64,000 nt of DNA, taken from contig RQOG01000006.1 in NCBI GenBank assembly GCA_003854985.1, positions 62,001 to 126,000 on the forward strand. Direction: 5' to 3'. The notes under the pieces are model-generated. The model worked only from the letters and a program-made list of their open reading frames with translations, was not told where the DNA came from and did no database searches. Position numbers and translations under genes: made by a program. Below are positions 9,514-18,452 of the stretch, piece by piece. Every line of letters starts with the position of its first letter. Positions within the stretch are counted from its first letter, which is position 1. The DNA is from Calditrichota bacterium. Its GTDB lineage: Bacteria; Calditrichota; Calditrichia; Calditrichales; Calditrichaceae.

Positions 9514-11151
9514 ATGGAATTTTCAATTCTCGATTATGCAGTTTTCTTCGGTTACATTGTTATTATTGTTGCCATCGGTCTTTGGGTTTCGCGCGATAAA
9601 GCCGGCCATCAGAAAAACGCGGAAGATTATTTTTTAGCCAGCAAAGCCCTGCCGTGGTGGGCGATCGGCGCATCGCTTATTGCGGCTAATATTTCCGCCG
9701 AACAGTTTGTGGCCATGTCGGGTTCCGGTTTTGCGGTAGGTTTAGCCATCGCTTCTTACGAATGGATGTCGGCTTTTACACTGATCCTTGTCGGAAAATT
9801 TTTCATGCCTGTTTTTATCGAAAAGAAGATTTATACGATACCGGAGTTTATTGAACAACGGTTCAGTACCAGTCTTAAAACAATCCTGGCTGTTTTCTGG
9901 ATTGCGCTTTTTATTTTTGTAAACCTGACTTCGGTACTTTTTCTGGGCGCCAAGGCTTTGGATACCATCCTGGGAACCGGTACCGGCGAACTGATTATTT
10001 ATGCTATCCTTGTCCTGGCTTTTATTGCCGCCGCCTATTCGCTCTACGGGGGTCTTTCGGCCGTAGCCTGGACCGATGTTGTTCAGGTGATCATGTTGGT
10101 CATGGGCGGTTTAATAACAACCATCATTGCCTTGGATCATGTTTCTGCCAGTGGAGGAGTATTCAACGGGCTGACCCACATTCTGAATGCGGCCGATGAA
10201 AAATTTCATATGATTATCAGCCGGGATAATCCCGAATTTTTTAACCTGCCCGGAATTGCCGTGCTCATCGGCGGGTTGTGGGTAGCTAATTTATATTACT
10301 GGGGATTTAATCAGTATATAATTCAGAGGGCTTTGGCCGCTAAATCTCTGAAGGAAGCCCAGCGGGGTATCGCTTTTGCAGGATTCTTAAAACTTATAAT
10401 TCCCCTGATTGTGGTCATTCCCGGTATTATCGCCTATGTTCTTTATGCACAGCCGGCGGGTACCGCGGTAATAGACGGCGTTCAGGATGCTTTTCTAAAA
10501 AGCGATGGAGTGATCAATTATGATAAAGCCTATCCGTGGCTTATTTCTGTTTTCATACCGACGGGATTAAAAGGTCTGGTGCTGGCCGCATTAACGGCCG
10601 CCATAGTGTCTTCCCTGGCGTCGATGCTTAATTCCACTTCCACCATATTTACCATGGATATTTATAAACCCTATTTCAATCGGAATGCTACGGATAAACA
10701 GGTTGTATACGTAGGACGCTTAGCCGCCGCCGCTGCCCTGATTATTGCCTGCCTGATGGCCCCTCTGCTGGGTAACATTCCACAAATGTTCGTATATATT
10801 CAGGAATATACGGGTTTGGTTAGCCCGGGAATTCTGGCTGTATTTCTGTTGGGATTATTCTGGAAGAAGACCAATAATACCGGCGCCATTGTCGGGGTAG
10901 TTTCATCTATTATTGTGGCATTCCTGTTAAAACTGCCGGGCATTAATCTGCCCTGGATGGACCAGATGCTCTATACGCTGCTGATTTCAATTGCTGTTAT
11001 TGCCGGCGTAAGTCTGACGACTTCCGAAAATGATGATGACTCCAAGGCTATAAAACTTACTTCGGAAACATTTAAAACCGATAAGGTCTTTAATATCAGC
11101 GCTTATGCCATTTTAATAATACTGGCTGTTTTGTATGCTGTGTTTTGGTAA
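9514..11151 (+). CDS. vSGLT-type sodium/glucose-galactose symporter
   Basis: It imports hexose with Na+ across the inner membrane. The 545-residue sequence follows Vibrio parahaemolyticus vSGLT nearly end to end, with 14 helices. The family signature AAIVSSLASMLNSTSTIF and the known sugar-site residues are all recognisable: Gln in SAEQF, Tyr-Glu in SYEWMS with its Ser, Asn and Tyr in FNQYII, Lys in FLKLI, and Gln in IQEYTG. The terminal region keeps NDDD and the final hydrophobic helix. A GGAG ribosome site precedes the ATG. It is followed by a terminator, so it is a single-gene unit. Confidence 0.95.
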   Translation: MEFSILDYAVFFGYIVIIVAIGLWVSRDKAGHQKNAEDYFLASKALPWWAIGASLIAANISAEQFVAMSGSGFAVGLAIASYEWMSAFTLILVGKFFMPVFIEKKIYTIPEFIEQRFSTSLKTILAVFWIALFIFVNLTSVLFLGAKALDTILGTGTGELIIYAILVLAFIAAAYSLYGGLSAVAWTDVVQVIMLVMGGLITTIIALDHVSASGGVFNGLTHILNAADEKFHMIISRDNPEFFNLPGIAVLIGGLWVANLYYWGFNQYIIQRALAAKSLKEAQRGIAFAGFLKLIIPLIVVIPGIIAYVLYAQPAGTAVIDGVQDAFLKSDGVINYDKAYPWLISVFIPTGLKGLVLAALTAAIVSSLASMLNSTSTIFTMDIYKPYFNRNATDKQVVYVGRLAAAAALIIACLMAPLLGNIPQMFVYIQEYTGLVSPGILAVFLLGLFWKKTNNTGAIVGVVSSIIVAFLLKLPGINLPWMDQMLYTLLISIAVIAGVSLTTSENDDDSKAIKLTSETFKTDKVFNISAYAILIILAVLYAVFW

Positions 11152-11208
11152 GGTTATAGAGAAAAATGGTTTAAAAAGTCTATAGCAAAAATATAACTTT
11201 CAAGTCTG

Positions 11209-11243
11209 CCGGGGATTCTATGCAACTCCCCGGTATTTTTTTT
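11209..11243 (+). terminator. Rho-independent terminator embedded in the convergent gene's end
   Basis: CCGGGG at 11209-11214 pairs with CCCCGG at 11228-11233, followed by TATTTTTTTT. It terminates the symporter transcript. The hairpin lies across the last codons of the convergent glycosyltransferase gene, whose stop is at 11218-11220. Confidence 0.85.
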
Positions 11244-12369
11244 GCCGGTAATAATTTTCTATAGTTTCCTGGTAAGATAAAATGAGTTTATTGTTTATGG
11301 ATTTCCATTTGAAATGGACCGCAGACTTCCAGGCCTCTTTTTGCATAGCACTGTATAATTCCCGCTGTGTAACTAGTTCGACCAGATAATTGACAAATTC
11401 TATTTTATTGTTTGCCTGAGCAATAAACCCGGTTTTTCCATGCTGAACAAGGTCTACGATTCCGCCTTTATTTGAAATTACAGCAGGTAAGCCTGATGCA
11501 GATGCCTCCAGAACCACATTGCCAAATGTTTCTGTGGTGGAGGGAAAGAAGAATATATCGCAGGAAGCATAAGCTTCTGCCAGCTCTTTACCATAGAGAT
11601 ATCCGGTAAAAACAACGCCGGGTAAGGCGGATTTAATTTCATTTTTCATCGGCCCGTCACCGACAAAAACCTGCCGAAATTTAAGCCGGCTTTTTAACAG
11701 CATTTTATTAACGTTGATAACATCATGAATGTCTTTTTCTTTTACCAGTCGCCCCGTAAAAAGGAGCAACGTTTCACCGTTGGGCGCCCATTTATGTCTT
11801 AAACTGAGTTTACGGTTGGCCGGCGAAAATGTATCCAGATCCACGCCTCTTTGCCATAACTCAAGATTGTTAAATTCCAGTTTATGAAGTTCGTTTATTG
11901 TGGTTTGCGAAGGAACAAATACTTTTACAAACTGATTATAAAACCAACGAACGAAATTCCATCCCCATTTTTCAATAAACGCATAACCGTAATATTTAAA
12001 ATAATCCGCAAAATGAGTATGATAAGCGGCTACGGCAGGAATTTGAAATTGATTTGCCAGCGATAATCCCGATAATCCGAGCAAAGTCGGGCTGCTGACA
12101 TGAATTAAATCGGGCTGAAATTCGCTTAGCAATTTAATTAATTGTGATTGGTTTGGTAAACTTATTTTATATTCCGGATATAATAACAGCGGTATTGAAG
12201 CGGTTCGGTTAACATTTTTATGCCATTGATATTCTTTACCCGGTTTAAAAGGCGAGATAAATCTGAATTCGATATTCTCTTCCAAAAAGGTTTTCGCCAG
12301 ATTTACATAAGTTCTGGATACACCGTCCGTCTGCGGCGGTAAACTGTCTGAAAAAATGGCGACTTTCAT
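11218..12369 (-). CDS. Glycosyltransferase family 4 (MgtA/PimB-like)
   Basis: This 383-residue GT-B enzyme is expected to transfer a sugar from a nucleotide donor to a lipid or lipid-linked acceptor at the cytoplasmic membrane face. The N-terminal half opens KVAIFSDSLPPQTDGVSRT, typical of GT4 enzymes that act on glycerolipids or phosphoinositides. The C-terminal half has FTGRLVKEKD, VGDGPMK and the E-x7-E motif in ETFGNVVLEA. It lies 13 bp downstream of a PAP2 gene on the same strand, which suggests a joint role in glycolipid synthesis. The donor and acceptor are not known. Its last codons double as the hairpin of the opposing symporter terminator. Confidence 0.88.
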   Translation of the reverse strand: MKVAIFSDSLPPQTDGVSRTYVNLAKTFLEENIEFRFISPFKPGKEYQWHKNVNRTASIPLLLYPEYKISLPNQSQLIKLLSEFQPDLIHVSSPTLLGLSGLSLANQFQIPAVAAYHTHFADYFKYYGYAFIEKWGWNFVRWFYNQFVKVFVPSQTTINELHKLEFNNLELWQRGVDLDTFSPANRKLSLRHKWAPNGETLLLFTGRLVKEKDIHDVINVNKMLLKSRLKFRQVFVGDGPMKNEIKSALPGVVFTGYLYGKELAEAYASCDIFFFPSTTETFGNVVLEASASGLPAVISNKGGIVDLVQHGKTGFIAQANNKIEFVNYLVELVTQRELYSAMQKEAWKSAVHFKWKSINNKLILSYQETIENYYRQKKYRGVA

Positions 12370-12382
12370 ACTTGCCTATTTA

Positions 12383-12898
12383 TCATTGTATAATCCATAA
12401 AACTAAATTAGCGCTTAAGATTCCAATTAAAGCGCCTGTCAGTACATCGGTCAGATAGTGCGCGCGTAAATAAATCCGGGAAATCCCGATTAAAGTGGCT
12501 GTTATATAAAATACCGGTAATAACGCGTGGAATTGATGCGACAGTATATGCGCCATAACAAAAGCCGCGGCGGTGTGGCCGGAGGGAAAACTGTACTTAT
12601 CCGGGACATCGATTATTTTCCGGATATTATCCAGCGAATCAAACGGCCTTAATCGTTTAGTGCTGTTTTTCAGAATATAATAAATCATGATTTCAAGGGC
12701 TAAAGCGGTTAACAGAATAAGTCCCGTTTTGCAATCTTCTTTTCCCGGATATAGAAATTCCGCAATAATAATCAAAAAATAGAGATGGCCGTTCCCAATC
12801 CAGGTAAGGAATCTAAAAATATTTAGCAAAAAATTATAATCAGGTAATGTGTCTATATACAAAACAAGATTAACGTCAATTTTTTTTATTAGATTCAT
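12383..12898 (-). CDS. PAP2 family phosphatase
   Basis: This 171-residue integral membrane protein has five or so helices and the full PAP2 motif set: K-x6-RP (KNSTKRLRP), PSGH (SFPSGHTAA) and SR-x5-H-x3-D (SRIYLRAHYLTD). Enzymes of this type dephosphorylate lipid phosphates such as phosphatidate, phosphatidylglycerol phosphate or undecaprenyl diphosphate at the outer face of the inner membrane. The short length fits the bacterial undecaprenyl-diphosphate/lipid phosphatase group. It is the first gene of a two-gene unit with the GT4 enzyme. The exact substrate is open. Confidence 0.88.
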   Translation of the reverse strand: MNLIKKIDVNLVLYIDTLPDYNFLLNIFRFLTWIGNGHLYFLIIIAEFLYPGKEDCKTGLILLTALALEIMIYYILKNSTKRLRPFDSLDNIRKIIDVPDKYSFPSGHTAAAFVMAHILSHQFHALLPVFYITATLIGISRIYLRAHYLTDVLTGALIGILSANLVLWIIQ

Positions 12899-13000
12899 AT
12901 ATGTATTAACTCATATTTTTACATACACAGTTTACCGGAATAAAGTTATAGTAATATTAAAAATACTTTAGAATAGCTGTAAGATTTTGTTGCTAAATTA

Positions 13001-13027
13001 TTAAAAAGGCTCCGGGCGGGAGCCTTT
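13001..13027 (-). terminator. Terminator of the acyltransferase gene
   Basis: AAAGGCTCC (13005-13013) pairs with GGAGCCTTT (13019-13027). Read on the minus strand the stem is followed by a short T run, placing it about 50 bp after the stop of the OlsF-like gene. Confidence 0.8.
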
Positions 13028-13076
13028 CCTGTGCGCGTTTATGGTTGTGGTAGGTTTTGGGATAGAGGTAAAAACG

Positions 13077-14870
13077 CTAATTAAAGCATTTGAGGGTAAT
13101 ATTTGATTTCGTATATATTTTTTGATGATAATGGTAATACTCAGCTAAACCGGCATTTCCCATATATTTTTGTAGCAGCCTCTCCGGCGTATTTAAAAGA
13201 TCGATTACAATCAAACCGTCAAGAGCATTGGAAAAATCTTTATCCCTGTTAAAGGCGATAAATTCACCGCCAAGTTTTAAATACTGTCTGATTAATATTG
13301 GCGTCCCTATTGGCTTGCCCTCGATTTCACTGATCTGATGGTCTAATTCATCTATTCTTGAAGATAAAATATGCATATCTTTAGATGGAATAAATGGATT
13401 TTTTGGCGAAACCATCGTGGCCAGATCAATATTCCAGTGATTTACTTTAATAAACTTAACCATCAGATTCTGCGAACTTTGCAGATAATCATTGCTAATG
13501 CTTACCGCCCCATAAAGATATCTGTATTGACGATTTCGCGTTATAAACAATCCTATGCCTTTCCAGAGCAGCATTAATGGCTGATAGGACCGCTGATATT
13601 CCGGACAGATAAATGATCGCCCTAACTCAATGGCCGGATAAATTTCAGCAAAAAAGCAAGGATGAATGTTAAACAAAGTGTTTATATATAATCCTTTTTT
13701 GCCTTTCATTTCAATAATTTTATCCGTGACACCCATTCGATATGCGCCGATTAAACGATTATCCTTTTTGCTCCATGCTATTAACTGCAGATAATACTCA
13801 TCAAATTCGTCAATGTCGATTTCTTTCCCGCTGCCTTCGCCAACCAGCCTGAAGGCCCGTTCTCTTTCCAAACCGATAAGCTTCATAAGATCATCCTGCT
13901 TGTCCCCGTTTCTATAAAAAACAAGCGTATCATTGTCTTCCAAAAGAATCTGATCGGAATGCAGATTAAAAGCCCTGTAATGCAGTGATTGCGTTAATTT
14001 AACCGGCGGTCTTAAACTGGCAGATATATTGGCAGACCTAAGCGTTTTTTCATTTTGAAGAGCATAGGTTTTTGTATGAAGAAATTTGATTAGAGACTCA
14101 GCTTTGTCAATTTTATCAATAGTTGAATATTTAACCGGCGTCCCAAAACGCAGCTTGATGTTCAAGTCCCTCTTATTGATCATTTCCGACGGTAAACGCA
14201 TAGTCCGTAAAGCCGGATGAATCAGACCAAGAAGTTGAAATAAAATCGTATTTTCACCTGAAATAAAGGCGGGTATAACCGGAGCCTTAGATTTTTTTAT
14301 CAAACGTCCCATTGTAATCTGCCACTCAGGATCGGTTACTTTACATTTTGAGAGCTGATAATGGGATACAACGCCTGCCGGGAATAATACAAGCAATCCG
14401 CCCTGCCGGACATGATGGATAGCTTCTTTAACCGGCGAGTAGTTGGCATTAAAGGACTTTTGCTTTTGAGATGGTTTGACATAAATACAATATTCTTTCA
14501 TCTCAGGGATCAGACTGATGAAATTATTGGCAAGAAGTCTGAAATCGGGACGGATTTTAATTAACAGCGCCGCTAAAATAATGCCGTCAAGCCCTCCGAA
14601 CGGGTGATTAGCCACGATGACGCAGGGGCCGGTAAGAGGTATTTTATCAATATCAGATTTAATGACAATCAGAGTGATATTCAATGTATTCAATACTTTT
14701 TCAGGGAAGGATTCTCCCGGCGCTGACAGCGATTTCTTATACCATTGTTCAAAAATATCCAGCGCCATGACCTTGGCAAGGGGAAATCCGACGATAGGTT
14801 TAAGTTTATCGGGAAGCCGGAGTGAATTATAAAATGGTTGTAATATTTCCGGAGAAGATAAATTGCCCAT
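13077..14870 (-). CDS. OlsF-like bifunctional acyltransferase (PlsC + GNAT-like)
   Basis: The 597-residue protein joins two acyltransferase parts. The N-terminal half (about 70-280) is a PlsC/lysophospholipid acyltransferase domain with NHPFGGLDG (His89 and Asp95, an H-x5-D version of the usual H-x4-D) and the later block LLVLFPAGV. The C-terminal half (about 310-560) is an OlsB/hemolysin-type N-acyltransferase with the segment AYRMG. This architecture matches OlsF, which makes ornithine lipids by N-acylation then O-acylation; related proteins make glycine or other aminolipids. The gene is monocistronic with its own terminator. The amino acid used is unknown. Confidence 0.8.
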   Translation of the reverse strand: MGNLSSPEILQPFYNSLRLPDKLKPIVGFPLAKVMALDIFEQWYKKSLSAPGESFPEKVLNTLNITLIVIKSDIDKIPLTGPCVIVANHPFGGLDGIILAALLIKIRPDFRLLANNFISLIPEMKEYCIYVKPSQKQKSFNANYSPVKEAIHHVRQGGLLVLFPAGVVSHYQLSKCKVTDPEWQITMGRLIKKSKAPVIPAFISGENTILFQLLGLIHPALRTMRLPSEMINKRDLNIKLRFGTPVKYSTIDKIDKAESLIKFLHTKTYALQNEKTLRSANISASLRPPVKLTQSLHYRAFNLHSDQILLEDNDTLVFYRNGDKQDDLMKLIGLERERAFRLVGEGSGKEIDIDEFDEYYLQLIAWSKKDNRLIGAYRMGVTDKIIEMKGKKGLYINTLFNIHPCFFAEIYPAIELGRSFICPEYQRSYQPLMLLWKGIGLFITRNRQYRYLYGAVSISNDYLQSSQNLMVKFIKVNHWNIDLATMVSPKNPFIPSKDMHILSSRIDELDHQISEIEGKPIGTPILIRQYLKLGGEFIAFNRDKDFSNALDGLIVIDLLNTPERLLQKYMGNAGLAEYYHYHQKIYTKSNITLKCFN

Positions 14871-15217
14871 ATATGCTCCACAGTATTTTTGTGAAAAGCA
14901 ATGTAAACACCAATTATTAGTATATTGTTTGAATTGTTCTAAGATTGAATTATAATTTTATTACATAGTTGCTTAGTTAAAGACATAATCTGATTCATAA
15001 CTTTTTATATTGAGAAAGCAATTGGGTTATTTCCAAACTTATAGTTCATTCTGGAATAATACTTTTTATTATGATTTTACGCAGAATCATTGTTTTTCAC
15101 TCTGTTTAGCAGGTAACTCCGGTTGATCGTCCGATGATGTTTTCTTAAATTACAATTTTCCTTAAACCGGGTGATATACGGAAACTATGGTATGATAAAT
15201 TTTTTACAGGAGACTCG
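14871..15217. other. Divergent intergenic region, olsF-like / trpS
   Basis: This AT-rich stretch of 347 bp lies between divergently transcribed genes and has no convincing ORF. It contains a plausible trpS promoter at 15123-15151. No tRNA-Trp-responsive leader, T-box stem or attenuator-like open frame was seen. Confidence 0.5.
15123..15151 (+). promoter_or_regulatory. Candidate sigma-70 promoter of the trpS operon
   Basis: TTGATC (15123-15128) and TAAATT (15146-15151) have a 17-base spacer. The same -10 hexamer is seen before both tRNA genes in the window. Confidence 0.35.
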
Positions 15218-16195
15218 ATGACAAAAAAGAGAATACTAAGCGGAATGAGACCATCAGGCAAATTACATTTAGGCAACTATGCCGGCGCATTGGAAAACTG
15301 GGTGGAATTACAAAATAAATTTGAAAATTTCTTTTTTGTCGCCGATTGGCATGCACTAACGACCAATCCTTCAGCCGCGTTTACAGTAAAAGAAAATACC
15401 ATCCAGATGGTAATCGACTGGCTAAGCGCAGGCATAAATCCGGAAAACCCGATTTTTATTCAATCCGAAATCAAACAGCATGCCGAACTGCATCTGATTT
15501 TTTCCATGCTGATAACCACGGCCAGATTGGAGCGTAATCCGACGCTTAAAGAACAGGTGAGGGACCTTAATACGGAAAACATGATATACGGCCACCTGGG
15601 ATACCCGGTGCTCCAGGCCGCAGATATTCTGATGTATAAGGCCAATGTGGTTCCAGTAGGAGAAGATCAGGCGCCCCATGTGGAGATTACCCGGGAACTC
15701 GCCCGTAAATTCAACCAGACTTATGCCGAAGTTTTTCCTGAACCGGAAACCCGTTTGACAAAGTTTTCCCGTTTGCCCGGACTCGACGGCCGTAAAATGG
15801 GTAAATCCAATAATAACTTTATACTGCTTTCCGATCCACCGAAAGAAATAGAAAAAAGAGTAATGACGGCTATAACCGATCCGGCTAAAATCCGCCGCAA
15901 CGATCCAGGGCATCCGGATATATGCAATGTATTTCATTTTCATGAAAAATTTAATCCGTCGGAAATTGAGCAGATTCGCAGGGATTGTGAAAGCGGCGCA
16001 TTGGGATGCGTGGCTTGTAAGCGCAATTGTGCCGCTAAAATTGCAGATTTTTTTGAACCGTTTCGCGAGAAAAGAAATTACTATGAAACACATATGGACG
16101 AAGTCAACGATATCATAAATACCGGGATAAAAAAAGCCGGCGAAGTCGCTTCGGCGACAATGGCCGATGTCCATAAAGCCATGAGAATGGGCTGA
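15218..16195 (+). CDS. trpS: Tryptophan--tRNA ligase
   Basis: It charges tRNA-Trp with tryptophan. The 325-residue class I synthetase has the signature PSGKLHLGN (HIGH-type motif at residues 17-20), the family segment AADILMYKANVVPVGEDQ, and KMGKS at 193-197 in place of KMSKS, as usual in bacterial TrpRS. The Cys-bearing stretch CVACKRNC near residue 265 is found in many TrpRS C-terminal regions. A GGAG ribosome site lies before the ATG. It is the first gene of a tightly packed run, with scpA starting 7 bp after its stop. Confidence 0.97.
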   Translation: MTKKRILSGMRPSGKLHLGNYAGALENWVELQNKFENFFFVADWHALTTNPSAAFTVKENTIQMVIDWLSAGINPENPIFIQSEIKQHAELHLIFSMLITTARLERNPTLKEQVRDLNTENMIYGHLGYPVLQAADILMYKANVVPVGEDQAPHVEITRELARKFNQTYAEVFPEPETRLTKFSRLPGLDGRKMGKSNNNFILLSDPPKEIEKRVMTAITDPAKIRRNDPGHPDICNVFHFHEKFNPSEIEQIRRDCESGALGCVACKRNCAAKIADFFEPFREKRNYYETHMDEVNDIINTGIKKAGEVASATMADVHKAMRMG

Positions 16196-16202
16196 TATAT
16201 CT

Positions 16203-16970
16203 ATGCGTTATCGTGTAAAACTTGATGTTTTCGAAGGGCCCTTTGATCTTCTGCTATTTCTGATTCGCAAGAATGAAGTCGATATTTATGATATTCCTAT
16301 CGCCATTATCACCCGGCAGTTTTTGGATTATATCGAAGTTATGAAAATTCTTGATCTCAATATCGCCGGTGATTTTATCGAGATGGTTGCCATTCTGATG
16401 AATATAAAGGCAAGAATGCTTTTGCCTAATCCGGTAACCGCCGAAGGCGAAGAACCGGAAGACCCGAGAGCAGAACTTGTGGAACGGCTGATCGAATATA
16501 AACGGTATAAGGAAGCTTCTTACGAACTGAATACGCTTGAGGAAGAACGCCGGAAACTGCATCCGCGCAGGTATTTTGATTACGTTGATAAAACTGAAAA
16601 GATCAGCGATGAAGAATACCTGGAAAAAGTAACCTTATTCGATCTGATCGTGGCGTTCCGTAAAGCGCTGGATAATATGCCAAAGGTCACGTATCATGAA
16701 GTGACAAAAATTGACGTGACTATTGAACAGCAAAGCGCTTTTATTGTGGAAAGGCTGCGCGGCAAAAAAATGCTTTTATTTCAGGATCTTATTAAAGAAA
16801 TCAAAGAGCGTATTGTACTGATCGTTACATTCGTTGCGCTTCTTGATCTGATTAAGGATGGAAAAGTTATTGCGCGTCAGTCCAGGGTTTTCGATGATAT
16901 TCGTATTCAGGAAAGAAAAGATAAAAACGATACTTCCGGTGGCAGTGAATCTTTAAATGAGTCAATTTAA
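16203..16970 (+). CDS. scpA: Segregation and condensation protein A
   Basis: ScpA is the kleisin subunit of the SMC-ScpAB condensin that compacts and segregates chromosomes. The 255-residue protein has the conserved opening FEGPFDLLLFLIRKNEVDIYDI, then FLDYIEVMK and the MKARMLLP-type segment NIKARMLLP, followed by a charged linker and a C-terminal winged-helix part (about 180-245). It sits between trpS and scpB, the common order in many phyla. The gap to scpB is 23 bp. Confidence 0.96.
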   Translation: MRYRVKLDVFEGPFDLLLFLIRKNEVDIYDIPIAIITRQFLDYIEVMKILDLNIAGDFIEMVAILMNIKARMLLPNPVTAEGEEPEDPRAELVERLIEYKRYKEASYELNTLEEERRKLHPRRYFDYVDKTEKISDEEYLEKVTLFDLIVAFRKALDNMPKVTYHEVTKIDVTIEQQSAFIVERLRGKKMLLFQDLIKEIKERIVLIVTFVALLDLIKDGKVIARQSRVFDDIRIQERKDKNDTSGGSESLNESI

Positions 16971-16993
16971 CTTTTTCGGATCAGGTAGATATT

Positions 16994-17743
16994 ATGTCAA
17001 AAAACAATTTAAATAAGCAACAAAAAATTATAGAATGTCTGATTTTTGCCAATGACGGTCCATTACCGGCCCGAAAGATAATCCAGATTATCGGACAGGG
17101 CACCGAAAAACAGATTCAGGAACAGGTCGGCGTCATTAATTCGAAATATACCAAAGCGGATATTCCTTACGAAATTATCGAGGTGGCCGGCGGATACCAA
17201 ATGGTATCGAAACCCGACTATAGCGACTGGATAACCAAGCTGTATGCGTCAAGAAGCACATCGAGGTTAACGCAGAGAGCCCTTGAAACCTTAGCGATTA
17301 TCGCCTATAAACAACCCATAACCAAGCAGGAAATGGAATCGATAAGAGGGGTTAATGTGGATGGGGTTATCAGGACTTTGATTGAGAGAAATCTTATCAC
17401 CGTTACCGGCAGGGAAAAAGCGCCCGGGAATCCTCTGTTATATGGCACCACAAAATTTTTCCTGGAGTATTTCGGACTCAACAGTCTGGAAGATATGCCG
17501 CAGCTTAAGGAAATAGATGAATTGCTTAAAAGCGATGAAAAATTTTTAGAGAGTCTGGATCAGGTCAGCTTACAACAAATGCTGCCGGAAGATCTTGGCA
17601 TTGCAAGTATGATAAAAGATAAAACGACAAAAAAAGATAATTCGGCTGAAACAGAAGAAAACATTCATCAGGATAAACAGGCCGCGGACGCCATACAAAC
17701 CGATGAAAATGAAATGACGGAAAATACAGATGATGCGTCTTAA
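16994..17743 (+). CDS. scpB: Segregation and condensation protein B
   Basis: ScpB is the KITE-type partner that dimerises and binds ScpA in the SMC condensin. The 249-residue sequence has two winged-helix domains within about 1-185, with the hallmark LTQRALETLAIIAYKQPITKQE-type motif centred near residue 100 and RGVNVDGVIRTLIERNLI after it. Residues about 205-249 are an acidic, low-complexity tail (rich in Glu, Asp, Lys, Thr) longer than in most ScpB proteins. The stop overlaps the start of the pseudouridine synthase gene by 14 bp. Confidence 0.95.
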   Translation: MSKNNLNKQQKIIECLIFANDGPLPARKIIQIIGQGTEKQIQEQVGVINSKYTKADIPYEIIEVAGGYQMVSKPDYSDWITKLYASRSTSRLTQRALETLAIIAYKQPITKQEMESIRGVNVDGVIRTLIERNLITVTGREKAPGNPLLYGTTKFFLEYFGLNSLEDMPQLKEIDELLKSDEKFLESLDQVSLQQMLPEDLGIASMIKDKTTKKDNSAETEENIHQDKQAADAIQTDENEMTENTDDAS

Positions 17744-18452
17744 TAAATATTTGGCGCATGCCGGCGTAGCTTCCCGCCGTAAATGCGATGATTTAATTCT
17801 TGCCGGGAAGGTTTATGTAAATGGTGAGAAAGTAACCAGAGTCGGAATCGTTATTGATGAAAAAAACGATAAGGTATCTGTCAACGGTGATAAAATTACC
17901 TTGCATAAGGATTATATTTATGTGCTTTTAAATAAACCGCGCGGCGTTGTAACCACCGCCAGCGATGAATTTAACAGATCCACGGTAGTTGACCTTGTCT
18001 CGATTCCGGAACGTATTTATCCCGTTGGCCGCCTGGATTATGAAACCGCAGGCGTGCTGCTGTTAACCAACGATGGCAATCTGGCTAATTTTTTAATCCA
18101 TCCGAATTTTAAAGTTGCTAAAATTTACAGAGCGTTGCTGAACAAAGTTATACGACCGATTGATTTGCATAAATTACGCAACGGTGTGGAGCTAGACGGA
18201 GAAAAAACCATGCCCTGTAAAATAAATGAAATACGGATTTTCGATAACAGCAGCCTGCTGGAAATTGAAATTAAGGAAGGACGTTACCGGCAGATAAGAA
18301 GAATGTTTGAACTATTTCATTATAAAGTGGAAGAATTGGAACGGATAGAATTTGCCGGATTGACCTGTAAAGGATTGCAGCCGGGCGAATGGCGGTATCT
18401 GAATGATAAAGAAATAAGCCGTTTACAAAGGGGGTATAACGATGGACATTAA
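17730..18452 (+). CDS. rluB: 23S rRNA pseudouridine synthase, RluB/RsuA family
   Basis: It isomerises a specific uridine to pseudouridine in rRNA. The 240-residue protein has an N-terminal S4 RNA-binding domain (MRLNKYLAHAGVASRRKCD, to about residue 60) and a catalytic domain with GRLDYETAGVLLLTNDG, where Asp103 is the nucleophile, and GRYRQIRRM near 190. ATG codons at 17730 and 17733 are both possible starts. The location after scpAB and before cmk favours RluB over RsuA, but the target base is inferred from synteny. The next gene starts 11 bp before its stop. Confidence 0.92.
   Translation: MMRLNKYLAHAGVASRRKCDDLILAGKVYVNGEKVTRVGIVIDEKNDKVSVNGDKITLHKDYIYVLLNKPRGVVTTASDEFNRSTVVDLVSIPERIYPVGRLDYETAGVLLLTNDGNLANFLIHPNFKVAKIYRALLNKVIRPIDLHKLRNGVELDGEKTMPCKINEIRIFDNSSLLEIEIKEGRYRQIRRMFELFHYKVEELERIEFAGLTCKGLQPGEWRYLNDKEISRLQRGYNDGH

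Noticed and set aside
14871-15217. T-box or attenuator leader before trpS
   Set aside because: No T-box sequence, specifier stem or terminator/antiterminator pair could be found.
15422-16174. A 250-codon open frame antisense to trpS
   Set aside because: It lies wholly within a strongly identified gene, has no recognisable family, and its composition follows the complementary strand of trpS codons.
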